A stretch of 5,550 nucleotides of DNA from an uncultured Lachnospiraceae bacterium (GCA_910586405.1 CAJUII010000155.1:1-5550), one strand, 5' to 3'. Positions 1 through 5,550 are shown, counted from the stretch's first letter. A program made the numbers and translations. Notes: generated from the letters alone by a model not told the origin.

Positions 1-240
1 AGTTCGTCACGCTCAAACTCCAAAGCATTGCGTTCCTTTTCTGCTTCAAAAATGTTCTCATTCTGTTGTTTCAGTTCCTTGTAAATCTTAAACAACTTTG
101 GATAGGCGGCTGCCTCTGCTGACATGACAGGTTTGGGTGGTATCTTCGGCTTGGTCTGTGTTTCCTTTTCGGCTGGTTGGTGGACAGGTTCTTGTACTAG
201 CATCTGCGGCTGTATCTGCTCTGTATCATATCGTTTTGCG
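1..240 (-). CDS. Partial relaxase-like mobilization protein, C-terminal coiled-coil region (continues past left edge)
   Basis: The minus strand is open here without a stop. Reading down from about 240 it gives a Pro/Gln/Lys-rich linker (..QEPVHQPAEKETQTKPKIPPK) and then a charged, helix-forming stretch beginning PVMSAEAAAYPKLFKIYKEL and continuing with KQQNENIFEAEKERNALEFE. This resembles the C-terminal, non-catalytic part of MobA/MobL-type relaxases of Clostridia, which nick plasmid or integrative-element DNA at oriT for transfer. That assignment comes from memory of the family, not a search. No catalytic Tyr or HxH metal motif is visible; in this family those lie N-terminally. No start codon can be chosen. 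The frame stays open into the antisense of the neighbouring alpha-glucosidase fragment, so the true break is probably near 235-247. The N-terminal part appears to be missing, leaving a truncated gene. It could instead be another coiled-coil plasmid protein. Confidence 0.5.
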
Positions 241-241
241 G

Positions 242-720
242 ACAATGCCTGACGGCATTGACGGAGATTTCGGTCCTTATTGCATTCACGGTCCGAATGT
301 CTATCAATACCTGCAGGAAATGAATCAGGAGGTTCTGTCGAAGTATGATATCATGACTGTCGGTGAGACAGCGGTGTGACAATAGAACAGGCACAGCAGT
401 ACGCCGGTGAGGATGCGCATGAGTTGAATATGGTCTTCCAGTTTGAACATGTGGAGGGGGACGAAAAATACGGAAAGTGGACGGATGAGAAAATCCCGCT
501 CGTCACGTTGAAGAAAATCCTGTCCCGCTGGCAGACGGAGCTTTACGGCAAGGCATGAAACAGCCTGTTCTGGGATAACCACGACCAGCCCCGCGCCGTC
601 TCACGCTTTGGCGACGACCGTCCCATGTATCGGGAGGCATCGGCCAAGATGCTTGCCACCTGCCTGCACATGCTACAGGGCATGTCGTACATCTATCAGG
701 GAGAGGAGCTGGGAATGACC
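242..720 (+). pseudogene. GH13 alpha-glucosidase / oligo-1,6-glucosidase fragment (degenerate)
   Basis: In two frames this encodes the middle of a GH13 alpha-glucosidase catalytic barrel, an enzyme type that cleaves glucose from short alpha-glucans such as isomaltose or sucrose. The first segment reads PDGIDGDFGPYCIHGPNV, then YLQEMNQEVLSKYD and TVGETA; the Glu of GETA (365-367) is the expected general acid/base. The frame breaks at about 371-375: adding one base restores GETAGVTIEQ, so one base has been lost. The second segment runs from about 373 to an in-frame TGA at 556-558, where the family has Trp (KA-W-NSLFWDNHDQPR). Homology continues after the stop through NHDQPR (Asp at 583-585, the conserved transition-state residue) to YIYQGEELGMT at about 720, then stops abruptly, with a TAA at 736-738. 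The N-terminal part with the nucleophile Asp and the C-terminal domain are both absent; intact members have about 550 residues and only about 160 remain. It is non-functional. The exact subfamily substrate cannot be told. Confidence 0.87.
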
Positions 721-800
721 ATGAGGCTTTTGTGTTAAAAAATGATAGGTGCAGATTTTAATGATGTATACAGGATAGAAAACATTTTGTAGTTTAATAT

Positions 801-830
801 ATGGCAGTATGCGAAAACTTATGTTATGAT
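801..830 (+). promoter_or_regulatory. Candidate extended -10 promoter for the LacI-family gene
   Basis: TATGAT at 825-830 is preceded by TGT (822-824), giving the extended -10 form TGnTATGAT. ATGGCA at 801-806 matches four of six bases of the -35 consensus with an 18-base spacer. Transcription would start near 837, leaving a leader of about 260 bases before the repressor start at 1098. Such a long leader is unusual for a simple repressor gene, so a promoter nearer the gene is also possible. This call is from consensus matching only. Confidence 0.35.
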
Positions 831-907
831 GGGGGTAAGTTGACCAATAAAGCTGTAACAAATGTTTATAGGAAGGAATCATTTTGTTATGACTCAATGG
901 AATTCGA

Positions 908-1042
908 ATGCTGGAAAAAGAAATTGCCGAGCGGGCTTCCCGAATTTATAATATACAGAAAAATGGCGAGATTATCTTCAGGTTTCGAAGGCTTTTCTTC
1001 GTTGCAAGAAATATTCCTCGCAAAAAAGAATATACTGTTTGA
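908..1042 (+). other. Unrecognised 44-codon ORF in the repressor leader
   Basis: An ATG at 908 opens a 44-residue frame beginning MLEKEIAERASRIYNIQKNG and ending RRLFFVARNIPRKKEYTV, with TGA at 1040-1042. The product would be strongly basic, with a helix-like N-terminus. There is no convincing ribosome site just upstream, and in-frame stop TGA at 890-892 bounds it on the 5' side. I do not recognise it. It could be a piece of a decayed gene, a leader peptide, or chance. No function is assigned. Confidence 0.15.
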
Positions 1043-1097
1043 TTTGTGCGTAGTGTGGTGGGCGGCACCAAGGGATGAGAATAAAGAGGACAAAAAT

Positions 1098-2153
1098 ATG
1101 GCGGAACAAAAAGTGACAATTAAAGATGTTGCAAGAGAGGCAGGGGTATCGATTTCCACGGTTTCCAATGCATTGAATGGTGTGGATGTTCTCCGCCCGG
1201 ATACAAAGAGACATATTCTTGAGGTGGCAGAACGCATGAACTATGTGCCCAATCTCAATGGCAGGAATCTGAAATCTCAATTTACAAAGGTGATCGGACT
1301 CTTTCTTACTTCAATAAAAGGTACATATTATAATGTACTGGTAGATTCCATCTATCAGGAGTGCAGGAAATATGGGTATGAGCTCAATATTTTTGTCAGT
1401 GAGCGGGCAGATAATATGATGTCGAATATTCTTGGAAAACGGGTTGATGGAGCGATTATTTTGAATAAGTTTATTAAGGAGAAAGAAACGCTTCTGTTTG
1501 AGAAAGCTCAGATACCGATTGTTTTTATAGACAGGAAACAGCAGGGGGAGAAGATTACCAGCGTTGTCTTTGATTCGTATCGTGAGGGCGAGATGGTGGC
1601 AGAATATTTGTTGGAACTAGGTCATCATACGTTTGCGTATGTGAACGGGGCATATGATAATTATGATAATATAAAACGGCTGGAGGGATTTCGTGCAGGG
1701 CTGGACAAGGCAGGAATGCTTTTGCCGGAAGATTGTATCATAAATGGTGCGTTCGAAAAAGAGATGGCCTATCACTCCATGAAACAGTTTATAAAACAAT
1801 TTGCGCAGTTAAACAAAGAACTGCCGGAGGCTGTCTTTGCCGCGAATGATATGAGTGCGATCGGTGCGGTGGAGGCGCTTATGGACAGCAGGATCCGTGT
1901 GCCAGAACAGGTGAGTGTTGTGGGGTGTGACGACATCGAGATCACGCGGTTGGTGAGGCCATCCATCACAACTGTACGGACTTCCTTTGAAAAACAGGGG
2001 ATGTTGGCAGTAAAATATCTCATGGGGATGATTACAGGTGAAAAAAAAGGTTGTGTTGATGTCCTGCAAGGAAAAATAATCCCAAGAGATTCTACATGTA
2101 TGAGAACAAAGCAGCTAGCTGATGGAAATTTTTCACAAAATGTACAAGAGTGA
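1098..2153 (+). CDS. LacI-family transcriptional repressor, 351 residues
   Basis: This is a complete LacI/GalR-family regulator that binds DNA as a dimer and is released or activated by a small ligand, usually a sugar. The start at 1098 is chosen because AAAGAGGA (1083-1090) lies 7 bases upstream and the product then begins MAEQKVTIKDVAREAGVS, as family members do. Residues 7-27 form the helix-turn-helix (VTIKDVAREAGVSISTVSNA), and residues 49-60 form the hinge helix (YVPNLNGRNLKS). Leu58 corresponds to the leucine that wedges into the central CpG of operators in LacI and PurR. Residues 64-335 are the periplasmic-binding-like ligand domain, with RVDGAIIL, IPIVFIDR, VFAANDMSAIGA and the VVGCDDIEI motif. 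Length is normal and there is no frameshift. It lies 170 bases upstream of the GH3 gene on the same strand, and twin CG-centred palindromes sit between them, so it most likely represses that gene. The inducer is unknown; a beta-glycoside or its breakdown product is an inference from the neighbour. Confidence 0.93.
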   Translation: MAEQKVTIKDVAREAGVSISTVSNALNGVDVLRPDTKRHILEVAERMNYVPNLNGRNLKSQFTKVIGLFLTSIKGTYYNVLVDSIYQECRKYGYELNIFVSERADNMMSNILGKRVDGAIILNKFIKEKETLLFEKAQIPIVFIDRKQQGEKITSVVFDSYREGEMVAEYLLELGHHTFAYVNGAYDNYDNIKRLEGFRAGLDKAGMLLPEDCIINGAFEKEMAYHSMKQFIKQFAQLNKELPEAVFAANDMSAIGAVEALMDSRIRVPEQVSVVGCDDIEITRLVRPSITTVRTSFEKQGMLAVKYLMGMITGEKKGCVDVLQGKIIPRDSTCMRTKQLADGNFSQNVQE

Positions 2154-2154
2154 T

Positions 2155-2173
2155 AAAAAATTTCGGATTTTTT
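2155..2173 (+). terminator. Weak AT-only hairpin just after the repressor stop
   Basis: AAAAAAT (2155-2161) and ATTTTTT (2167-2173) can pair around a TTCGG loop and end in a run of T. The stem has no G-C pair, so it is a poor intrinsic terminator at best. It is the only candidate for ending the repressor transcript before the GH3 promoter, apart from the hairpin at 2184-2208. Read-through into the GH3 gene is quite possible. Confidence 0.25.
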
Positions 2174-2183
2174 GAGGAGACTG

Positions 2184-2208
2184 TACAATCTTTCAATTAC
2201 AGATTGTA
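2184..2208. repeat. Inverted repeat TACAATCT-9-AGATTGTA upstream of and touching the -35 element
   Basis: TACAATCT (2184-2191) and AGATTGTA (2201-2208) are perfect complements separated by nine bases. The right arm overlaps the proposed -35 TTGTAA and the first bases of the left operator. It is not followed by a clean T run, since the operator comes next, so it is not a standard terminator. It may be a binding site for a second regulator, a weak RNA hairpin, or chance. Confidence 0.4.
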
Positions 2209-2232
2209 AAAACGTTTTTATTGTGTTATGCT
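2204..2232 (+). promoter_or_regulatory. Promoter of the GH3 gene (extended -10)
   Basis: TTGTAA at 2204-2209 serves as -35 (four of six consensus bases). A 17-base spacer follows, then TATGCT at 2227-2232 as -10, preceded by TGT (2224-2226), which makes an extended -10. Transcription should start near 2239-2240, giving a leader of about 85 bases. The left palindrome fills most of the spacer and the right palindrome begins at the predicted start site. Both positions suit steric repression by the upstream LacI-family protein. Confidence 0.65.
2207..2220. promoter_or_regulatory. LacI-family operator O1 (between -35 and -10)
   Basis: TAAAAACGTTTTTA is a perfect 14-base palindrome centred on CG, the usual form of operators bound by LacI/PurR-like proteins whose hinge leucine opens the central CpG. 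It lies inside the promoter spacer, so a bound repressor would exclude RNA polymerase. Its flanks are not symmetric. The same 14-mer recurs at 2243-2256. Binding by the adjacent repressor is inferred. Confidence 0.75.
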
Positions 2233-2239
2233 TAATCAA

Positions 2240-2259
2240 AAATAAAAACGTTTTTATTT
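2240..2259. promoter_or_regulatory. LacI-family operator O2 (at the transcription start)
   Basis: This holds the same TAAAAACGTTTTTA core as O1 (here 2243-2256), with symmetry extending to a perfect 20-base palindrome. It begins at the predicted transcription start. The centre-to-centre distance to O1 is 36 bases, about 3.4 helical turns, so two bound dimers would not sit on the same face. Independent binding is more likely than tight side-by-side contact. The longer symmetry suggests this is the stronger site. Confidence 0.75.
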
Positions 2260-2323
2260 AGGTATATCATGTTCACAAACTGTTTGGGTTCTTATTCAAA
2301 GTGAAAAGTGAGGTCAGGAAAAT

Positions 2324-5116
2324 ATGGGAAATCAGGAAATGAAAACAAGTCTCCGAAACGATCAGATATCAGCGCTATGCAGAAAAGCAGCTGCGCAGGG
2401 CGCAGTTCTGCTGAAAAATGAAGACGCGGTGCTTCCGCTCTCTTCAAATGACAGAATAGCGATATTTGGGAGATGTCAGAAGGAGTACTATAGAAGTGGA
2501 ACAGGATCGGGCGGGGCGGTGAATGTACGGTACACAACCAATCTGCTGGATGGGTTTAGGGATGCAGGAGTTCTGGTAAATGAAGAACTGGCAGCCTGTT
2601 ATGAAAAGTGGATCGCGGCACATCCGTTTGAAAACGGTGGGGGCGGCTGGGCATGCGAGCCGTGGTGTCAGCAGGAGATGCCGGTTTCGCAGGAGCTTGC
2701 CGCAGAAGCGGCTGCCGCATCTAACAAGGCAATTGTGGTGATCGGAAGAACCGCGGGCGAGGACAAGGACAATGTTGCCGGGGAGGGCAGCTATTACCTG
2801 ACAAGGACAGAGACAGAAATGCTTGGCTGTGTGTGCAGCTGTTTTAAAGACGTGATCGTGGTGCTGAATGTGGCAAATATCATTGATATGGGTTTTGTGC
2901 AGGACAGTCCGCAGATCAAGGCAGTCGTCTACGCATGGCAGGGCGGCATCGAGGGCGGAAATGGCATTGCGGATGTTCTTATCGGAAAAGAAGTATTCCA
3001 GGGTAGATTGACAGATACGATCGCGCGCAGGATCACAGATTATCCTGCTGATAAAAACCATGGCGGAAAGACAAAAAATGTATATCAGGAAGACATTTAT
3101 GTCGGATACCGGTATTTTGAATCTTTTGACAAGGAAGCTGTGCGCTATCCTTTTGGTTACGGACTTTCCTACACGGAGTTTTCGATATCTGACAGTGCTG
3201 TCAGGTTAAAGGGGAGTGGTGCCGATACAATGTTTATTTTTTCATGCAGAGTGAAAAATACGGGGACACGGTACAGCGGGCGCGAGATTGTGCAGCTGTA
3301 TGTGGAGGGTCCACAGGGCAGTATGGGAAGACCGGCACGGGAACTGATTGGTTTTGCAAAAACGGGAATGCTTGGCTGCCTTGAGGAGGAGGAGATCCGG
3401 ATTGAGATTCCTGCCTGCAGGCTTGCCGCTTTTGATGACAGCGGTGTCAGCGGTTATCGGAATGCCTATGTGCTGGAGGCAGGCGTGTATCGCTTTCATG
3501 CAGGGAAAAATGTGCGGGACACGAATGAAGTGCCGGTAAATGGAACCGATACCTGGCAGCTTGCGGAGACACTCCTGATTGTGCAGTGCGAAGAGGCAAT
3601 GGCACCGATAGAGGAATTTGAGCGGATGCGCGCGTATGTGAGTAGTGACGGTGCATTGGCGATCACACACGAACAGGTTCCGACACGCACGATCAATATC
3701 AAAGACCGGATCCTTTCCAGACTGCCGAGTCAGATACCGTATACGGGCAGCAGGGGACTGTCATTAAAAGATGTGGCGGCAGGTAAATGCACGATGGAAA
3801 TGTTTATTGCCCAGCTTTCCGCGGAAGATCTGGCGGTGATTGTGAGAGGGGAGGGCATGTGCAGCCTGAAAGTGACACCGGGCACAGCGGCGGCATTTGG
3901 CGGTGTGTCCGACAGTCTGCTTGGCTTTGGCATACCGGTAGGGTGCTGTGCAGATGGACCTTCAGGAATCCGCATGGACAACGGTTCTTATGCTACACAG
4001 GTTCCAATTGGTACGCTGCTTGCGTGCACGTGGGATGAGAAGCTCCTGGAGGAATTATTTGCATGTGTTGGAGACGAGTTGGTGCAGAATCAGGTTGACA
4101 CGCTGCTTGGACCTGGCATCAATATTCACAGACACCCGCTCAACGGAAGAAACTTTGAGTATTTTTCGGAGGATCCCCTTGTGTCAGGTAAGATGGCTGC
4201 AGCCGTAGTGCGCGGGATCGGGAAAAAGGGGGTGCACGCCACGATCAAGCATTTTGCCTGTAATTCCCAGGAGACAGGGCGTCATGTCGTCAATGCGGTT
4301 GTCTCCCAGAGGGCGCTGCGGGAGATTTATCTGAAAGCGTTCGAGATTGCCGTGCGGGAGGGCAGTGCACAGTCCGTGATGACATCCTACAATCCGGTCA
4401 ACGGCTACTGGACAGCATCTGCATATGATCTAAATACAACGATATTGAGAAACGAATGGCGCTATGGCGGCATTGTCATGACGGACTGGTGGGCTGGTAT
4501 AAATGACGTGGTAGAGGGCGGTGAAAGTTCCCGGCAGCGCACTGCGGACATGGTCAGGGCGCAGAATGACATTTATATGGTGGTTAATAATAACGGAGCA
4601 GAGATTAATTCGTACAGTGATGATACGCTGGAGGCGCTTAATTCGGGAAGGCTTACAGTCGGAGAACTGCAGCGAAGCGCCATGAATATATGCAGATTCC
4701 TGATCAGGACGCCTGCATTTGCGAGAGAAGGAAATGGCGTTGTCGAAATTCCGCTGATAAAAGCACTTGCTCCAGATGTACAGGTTGAAAATGCTTTAAA
4801 GGATAGCAACAGAATTGTGTGGAACACTGCTGTGGAAACAGAGAAGCATTTTGTGGTAAACACGGCAGGAGAGTATGATGTGATTGTGCGGCTGATGTCT
4901 GAACAGACTGAACAGGCACAATGTGTCTGTAAAGCGGTTTTGAATGGCGAGGAACTCGCGACATTTCAGACCAATGGCACAAGGGGAAGATGGATTCAGC
5001 AGAAACTCTTACGTGTGTGTCTGGAAACCGGGAACTATCGGATAGCGCTGCGGTTTCCAAAGCCGGGCATGGAGATTGATTACATGGAGTTTCGGGCGTG
5101 CGGCGCCATGCAGTAA
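2324..5116 (+). CDS. Domain-swapped family 3 glycoside hydrolase (beta-glucosidase-like), 930 residues
   Basis: This GH3 enzyme probably hydrolyses beta-linked gluco- or related oligosaccharides or aryl glycosides. The usual domain order is reversed. Residues about 15-260 are the GH3 C-terminal alpha/beta domain (GAVLLKNEDAVLPL; GRTAGED, with Glu146 the likely acid/base; AWQGGIEGGNGIADVL). A fibronectin-III-like domain follows (about 265-400, entered by PFGYGLSYTEF at 276), then a linker. The TIM barrel spans about 480-800, with DGPSGIR (Asp544), NGRNFEYFSEDP (607-618), KHF (Lys642-His643) and VMTDWW with nucleophile Asp721. Residues about 826-928 form a beta-sandwich resembling CBM6/35-type carbohydrate-binding modules. 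This order is known from Ruminococcus albus and Butyrivibrio beta-glucosidases. There is no signal peptide, so it should be cytoplasmic. The ribosome site is GTGAGG (2308-2313) or AGGA (2316-2319); ATG 2339 is a less likely start. All key residues are present and the gene looks intact. Twin operators upstream imply control by the adjacent repressor. The exact substrate is not readable. Confidence 0.93.
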   Translation: MGNQEMKTSLRNDQISALCRKAAAQGAVLLKNEDAVLPLSSNDRIAIFGRCQKEYYRSGTGSGGAVNVRYTTNLLDGFRDAGVLVNEELAACYEKWIAAHPFENGGGGWACEPWCQQEMPVSQELAAEAAAASNKAIVVIGRTAGEDKDNVAGEGSYYLTRTETEMLGCVCSCFKDVIVVLNVANIIDMGFVQDSPQIKAVVYAWQGGIEGGNGIADVLIGKEVFQGRLTDTIARRITDYPADKNHGGKTKNVYQEDIYVGYRYFESFDKEAVRYPFGYGLSYTEFSISDSAVRLKGSGADTMFIFSCRVKNTGTRYSGREIVQLYVEGPQGSMGRPARELIGFAKTGMLGCLEEEEIRIEIPACRLAAFDDSGVSGYRNAYVLEAGVYRFHAGKNVRDTNEVPVNGTDTWQLAETLLIVQCEEAMAPIEEFERMRAYVSSDGALAITHEQVPTRTINIKDRILSRLPSQIPYTGSRGLSLKDVAAGKCTMEMFIAQLSAEDLAVIVRGEGMCSLKVTPGTAAAFGGVSDSLLGFGIPVGCCADGPSGIRMDNGSYATQVPIGTLLACTWDEKLLEELFACVGDELVQNQVDTLLGPGINIHRHPLNGRNFEYFSEDPLVSGKMAAAVVRGIGKKGVHATIKHFACNSQETGRHVVNAVVSQRALREIYLKAFEIAVREGSAQSVMTSYNPVNGYWTASAYDLNTTILRNEWRYGGIVMTDWWAGINDVVEGGESSRQRTADMVRAQNDIYMVVNNNGAEINSYSDDTLEALNSGRLTVGELQRSAMNICRFLIRTPAFAREGNGVVEIPLIKALAPDVQVENALKDSNRIVWNTAVETEKHFVVNTAGEYDVIVRLMSEQTEQAQCVCKAVLNGEELATFQTNGTRGRWIQQKLLRVCLETGNYRIALRFPKPGMEIDYMEFRACGAMQ

Positions 5117-5118
5117 TA

Positions 5119-5456
5119 TCATGTATTGTGAGCCTGGCGGTACGCTCCGGGCGTCGTATGGAAGTTGTCATAAAAGAGCTGGCGGAACAGCTTGTAATTG
5201 GTAAAACCGTTGTTTTCCAAAATAATTTTTAACGGTAGGTCTGTGGAGACCAGATCCTTATAAATATGGGAGAGACGAATCTCGTTTAAGTATTCGAGAT
5301 ATGTTTTTCCCATATTTTTTTTTGAAAAAATGGCAGAAATACTCTTTCTGGAAGCCTGCCACATCTGCGATCTCATCGAGGGAAAGGGGACGGTTGTAAT
5401 GATCGTTGGTGTAGTTCATGATCAGTTTCAGGCGGTCGAAATGCTTTTTGGATCTA
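5119..5456 (-). pseudogene. AraC-family regulator, DNA-binding domain only, frameshifted and truncated by an IS
   Basis: The minus strand encodes a near-complete AraC/XylS DNA-binding domain. The first helix-turn-helix region starts KKHFDRLKLIMNYTND and continues RPLSLDEIADVAGFQKEYF; the second reads DLPLKIILENNGFTNYKLFR and ends FYDNFHTTPGAYRQAHNT, with TGA at 5119-5121. The frames of the two halves differ by one base: the plus-strand T9 run at 5315-5323 has one T too many, and eight would join FFKKNMGKTYLEYL smoothly. Upstream of about 5456 the AraC sequence stops at an IS3-like end, so the N-terminal sensing domain is gone from this copy. The gene is therefore doubly disabled, unless the run is a read error or slips during transcription. 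It lies tail to tail with the GH3 gene, two bases apart. AraC proteins of this kind often control sugar-use genes, so it may once have regulated this locus. Confidence 0.85.
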
Positions 5457-5476
5457 TGTCAATACTTTAGACAAAA
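5457..5476. repeat. Probable terminal inverted repeat of an IS3-family element
   Basis: The sequence starting TGTCAATACTTTAGAC at 5457 begins with TG, as IS3-family ends do, and lies just beyond the transposase stop codon and exactly where AraC homology ends. The other end of the element is outside the window, so the repeat match and the short target duplication cannot be checked. The boundary may be off by a few bases. Confidence 0.5.
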
Positions 5477-5488
5477 AAAGTCGAAAGG

Positions 5489-5550
5489 TTATGCTACTTT
5501 TTTAAGTTCCTCATCCTCCTTTTGTTGGGGTGTCATATAACCAATAGCAC
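5489..5550 (-). CDS. IS3-family transposase, C-terminal end (partial)
   Basis: The minus strand reads AIGYMTPQQKEDEELKKVA followed by TAA (5489-5491). The AIGYMTP motif matches the end of the DDE integrase core of IS3-family OrfB transposases, where forms such as RPHSAIGYMTP are typical. Only about 20 residues fall in the window, so the catalytic residues and start are not visible. The family call rests on this short motif and on the adjacent TG-starting repeat. It is very likely a transposase; the subgroup is unclear. Confidence 0.6.
   Translation of the reverse strand, partial: AIGYMTPQQKEDEELKKVA

Larger units (their letters stand above)
739..1097. other. Intergenic stretch of about 360 bases with no recognised gene
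   Basis: This is AT-rich sequence between the alpha-glucosidase remnant and the LacI-family gene. Homology to the remnant ends at about 720 and nothing recognisable follows until the repressor. The repressor frame stays open upstream to an ATG at 801, but that 99-codon extension has no ribosome site and no likeness to a LacI N-terminus. Two items in it are annotated separately: a candidate promoter at 801-830 and a 44-codon ORF at 908-1042. A GGAAGGA at 871-877 lies 11 bases before an ATG at 889 that opens only a 20-codon frame (MTQWNSNAGK...), which looks like either a leader or debris. I see no copy of the TAAAAACGTTTTTA operator here, so autoregulation of the repressor is not evident from the sequence. 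Confidence 0.6.
5457..5550 (-). mobile_element. End of an IS3-like insertion sequence (continues past right edge)
   Basis: This covers the transposase C-terminus, about 30 bases of subterminal sequence and the probable terminal repeat. Insertion separated the AraC-family DNA-binding domain from its N-terminal half. The transposase is oriented toward the AraC remnant. Only one end is visible, so element identity and completeness are unknown. Confidence 0.6.

Noticed and set aside
137..241. Plus-strand start of the alpha-glucosidase frame at 137
   Set aside because: Residues before PDGIDG have no GH13 character, and this stretch codes convincingly on the minus strand. The ATG at 137 is accidental.
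801..1097. Upstream 99-codon extension of the repressor frame from an ATG at 801
   Set aside because: It has no ribosome site, does not look like a LacI N-terminus, and the start at 1098 has both a good ribosome site and the canonical family beginning.
887..1280. Minus-strand ORFs of 100-116 residues opposite the repressor 5' region
   Set aside because: They are antisense to the LacI coding frame, have no ribosome sites and resemble no known family.
2204..2259. Catabolite control (CcpA cre) sites
   Set aside because: The palindromes are TAAAAACGTTTTTA. Where TG precedes (2205-2207 region) the spacing to CG is six bases rather than the four of a cre site, so a site for the local repressor fits better.
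2444..3061. A 205-residue minus-strand ORF inside the GH3 gene
   Set aside because: It is a Cys/His-rich antisense shadow of a clearly real GH3 frame, with no start signals.
1..5550. CRISPR array, tRNA, rRNA, riboswitch or phage genes
   Set aside because: No regularly spaced repeats, cloverleaf, rRNA-like blocks or phage-type proteins were seen on either strand.

Overview
The window looks like accessory DNA from an anaerobic gut or rumen Firmicute, probably a Lachnospiraceae-type Clostridium. This rests on recognition, not a search. The clues are a domain-swapped family 3 glycoside hydrolase of a type common in that group, a LacI-family regulator with AT-rich spacers and GGAGG-like ribosome sites, and relaxase and IS3-type remnants typical of these genomes.

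Layout, left to right. Positions 1 to about 240 hold part of a minus-strand protein resembling the C-terminal coiled-coil part of a MobA/MobL-type relaxase; it runs off the left edge. It abuts a plus-strand internal fragment of a GH13 alpha-glucosidase (about 242-720). That fragment lacks both ends and carries a one-base deletion and an in-frame TGA, so it is a dead gene. Positions 739-1097 have no recognised gene but contain a candidate extended -10 promoter and an unrecognised 44-codon ORF. A complete LacI-family repressor follows (1098-2153). A 170-base spacer then carries two identical 14-base palindromes (TAAAAACGTTTTTA), placed around a well-formed extended -10 promoter. Next is an intact 930-residue GH3 enzyme (2324-5116). 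Two bases beyond its stop, tail to tail, lies the DNA-binding half of an AraC-family regulator on the minus strand. That copy is frameshifted in a run of nine T and cut off at about 5456 by the end of an IS3-like element, whose transposase C-terminus reaches the right edge.

How the parts work together. The repressor and the GH3 enzyme form the one working unit visible here. The repressor probably sits on the twin palindromes and blocks the enzyme's promoter until a sugar, perhaps a product or substrate of the enzyme, releases it. The enzyme has no signal peptide, so it should act in the cytoplasm on short imported glycosides. No transporter is seen. The genes on both sides are decayed and bounded by mobile-element sequence, so this unit looks like a survivor in a rearranged region. 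I see no CRISPR array, tRNA, rRNA or clearly new type of system.
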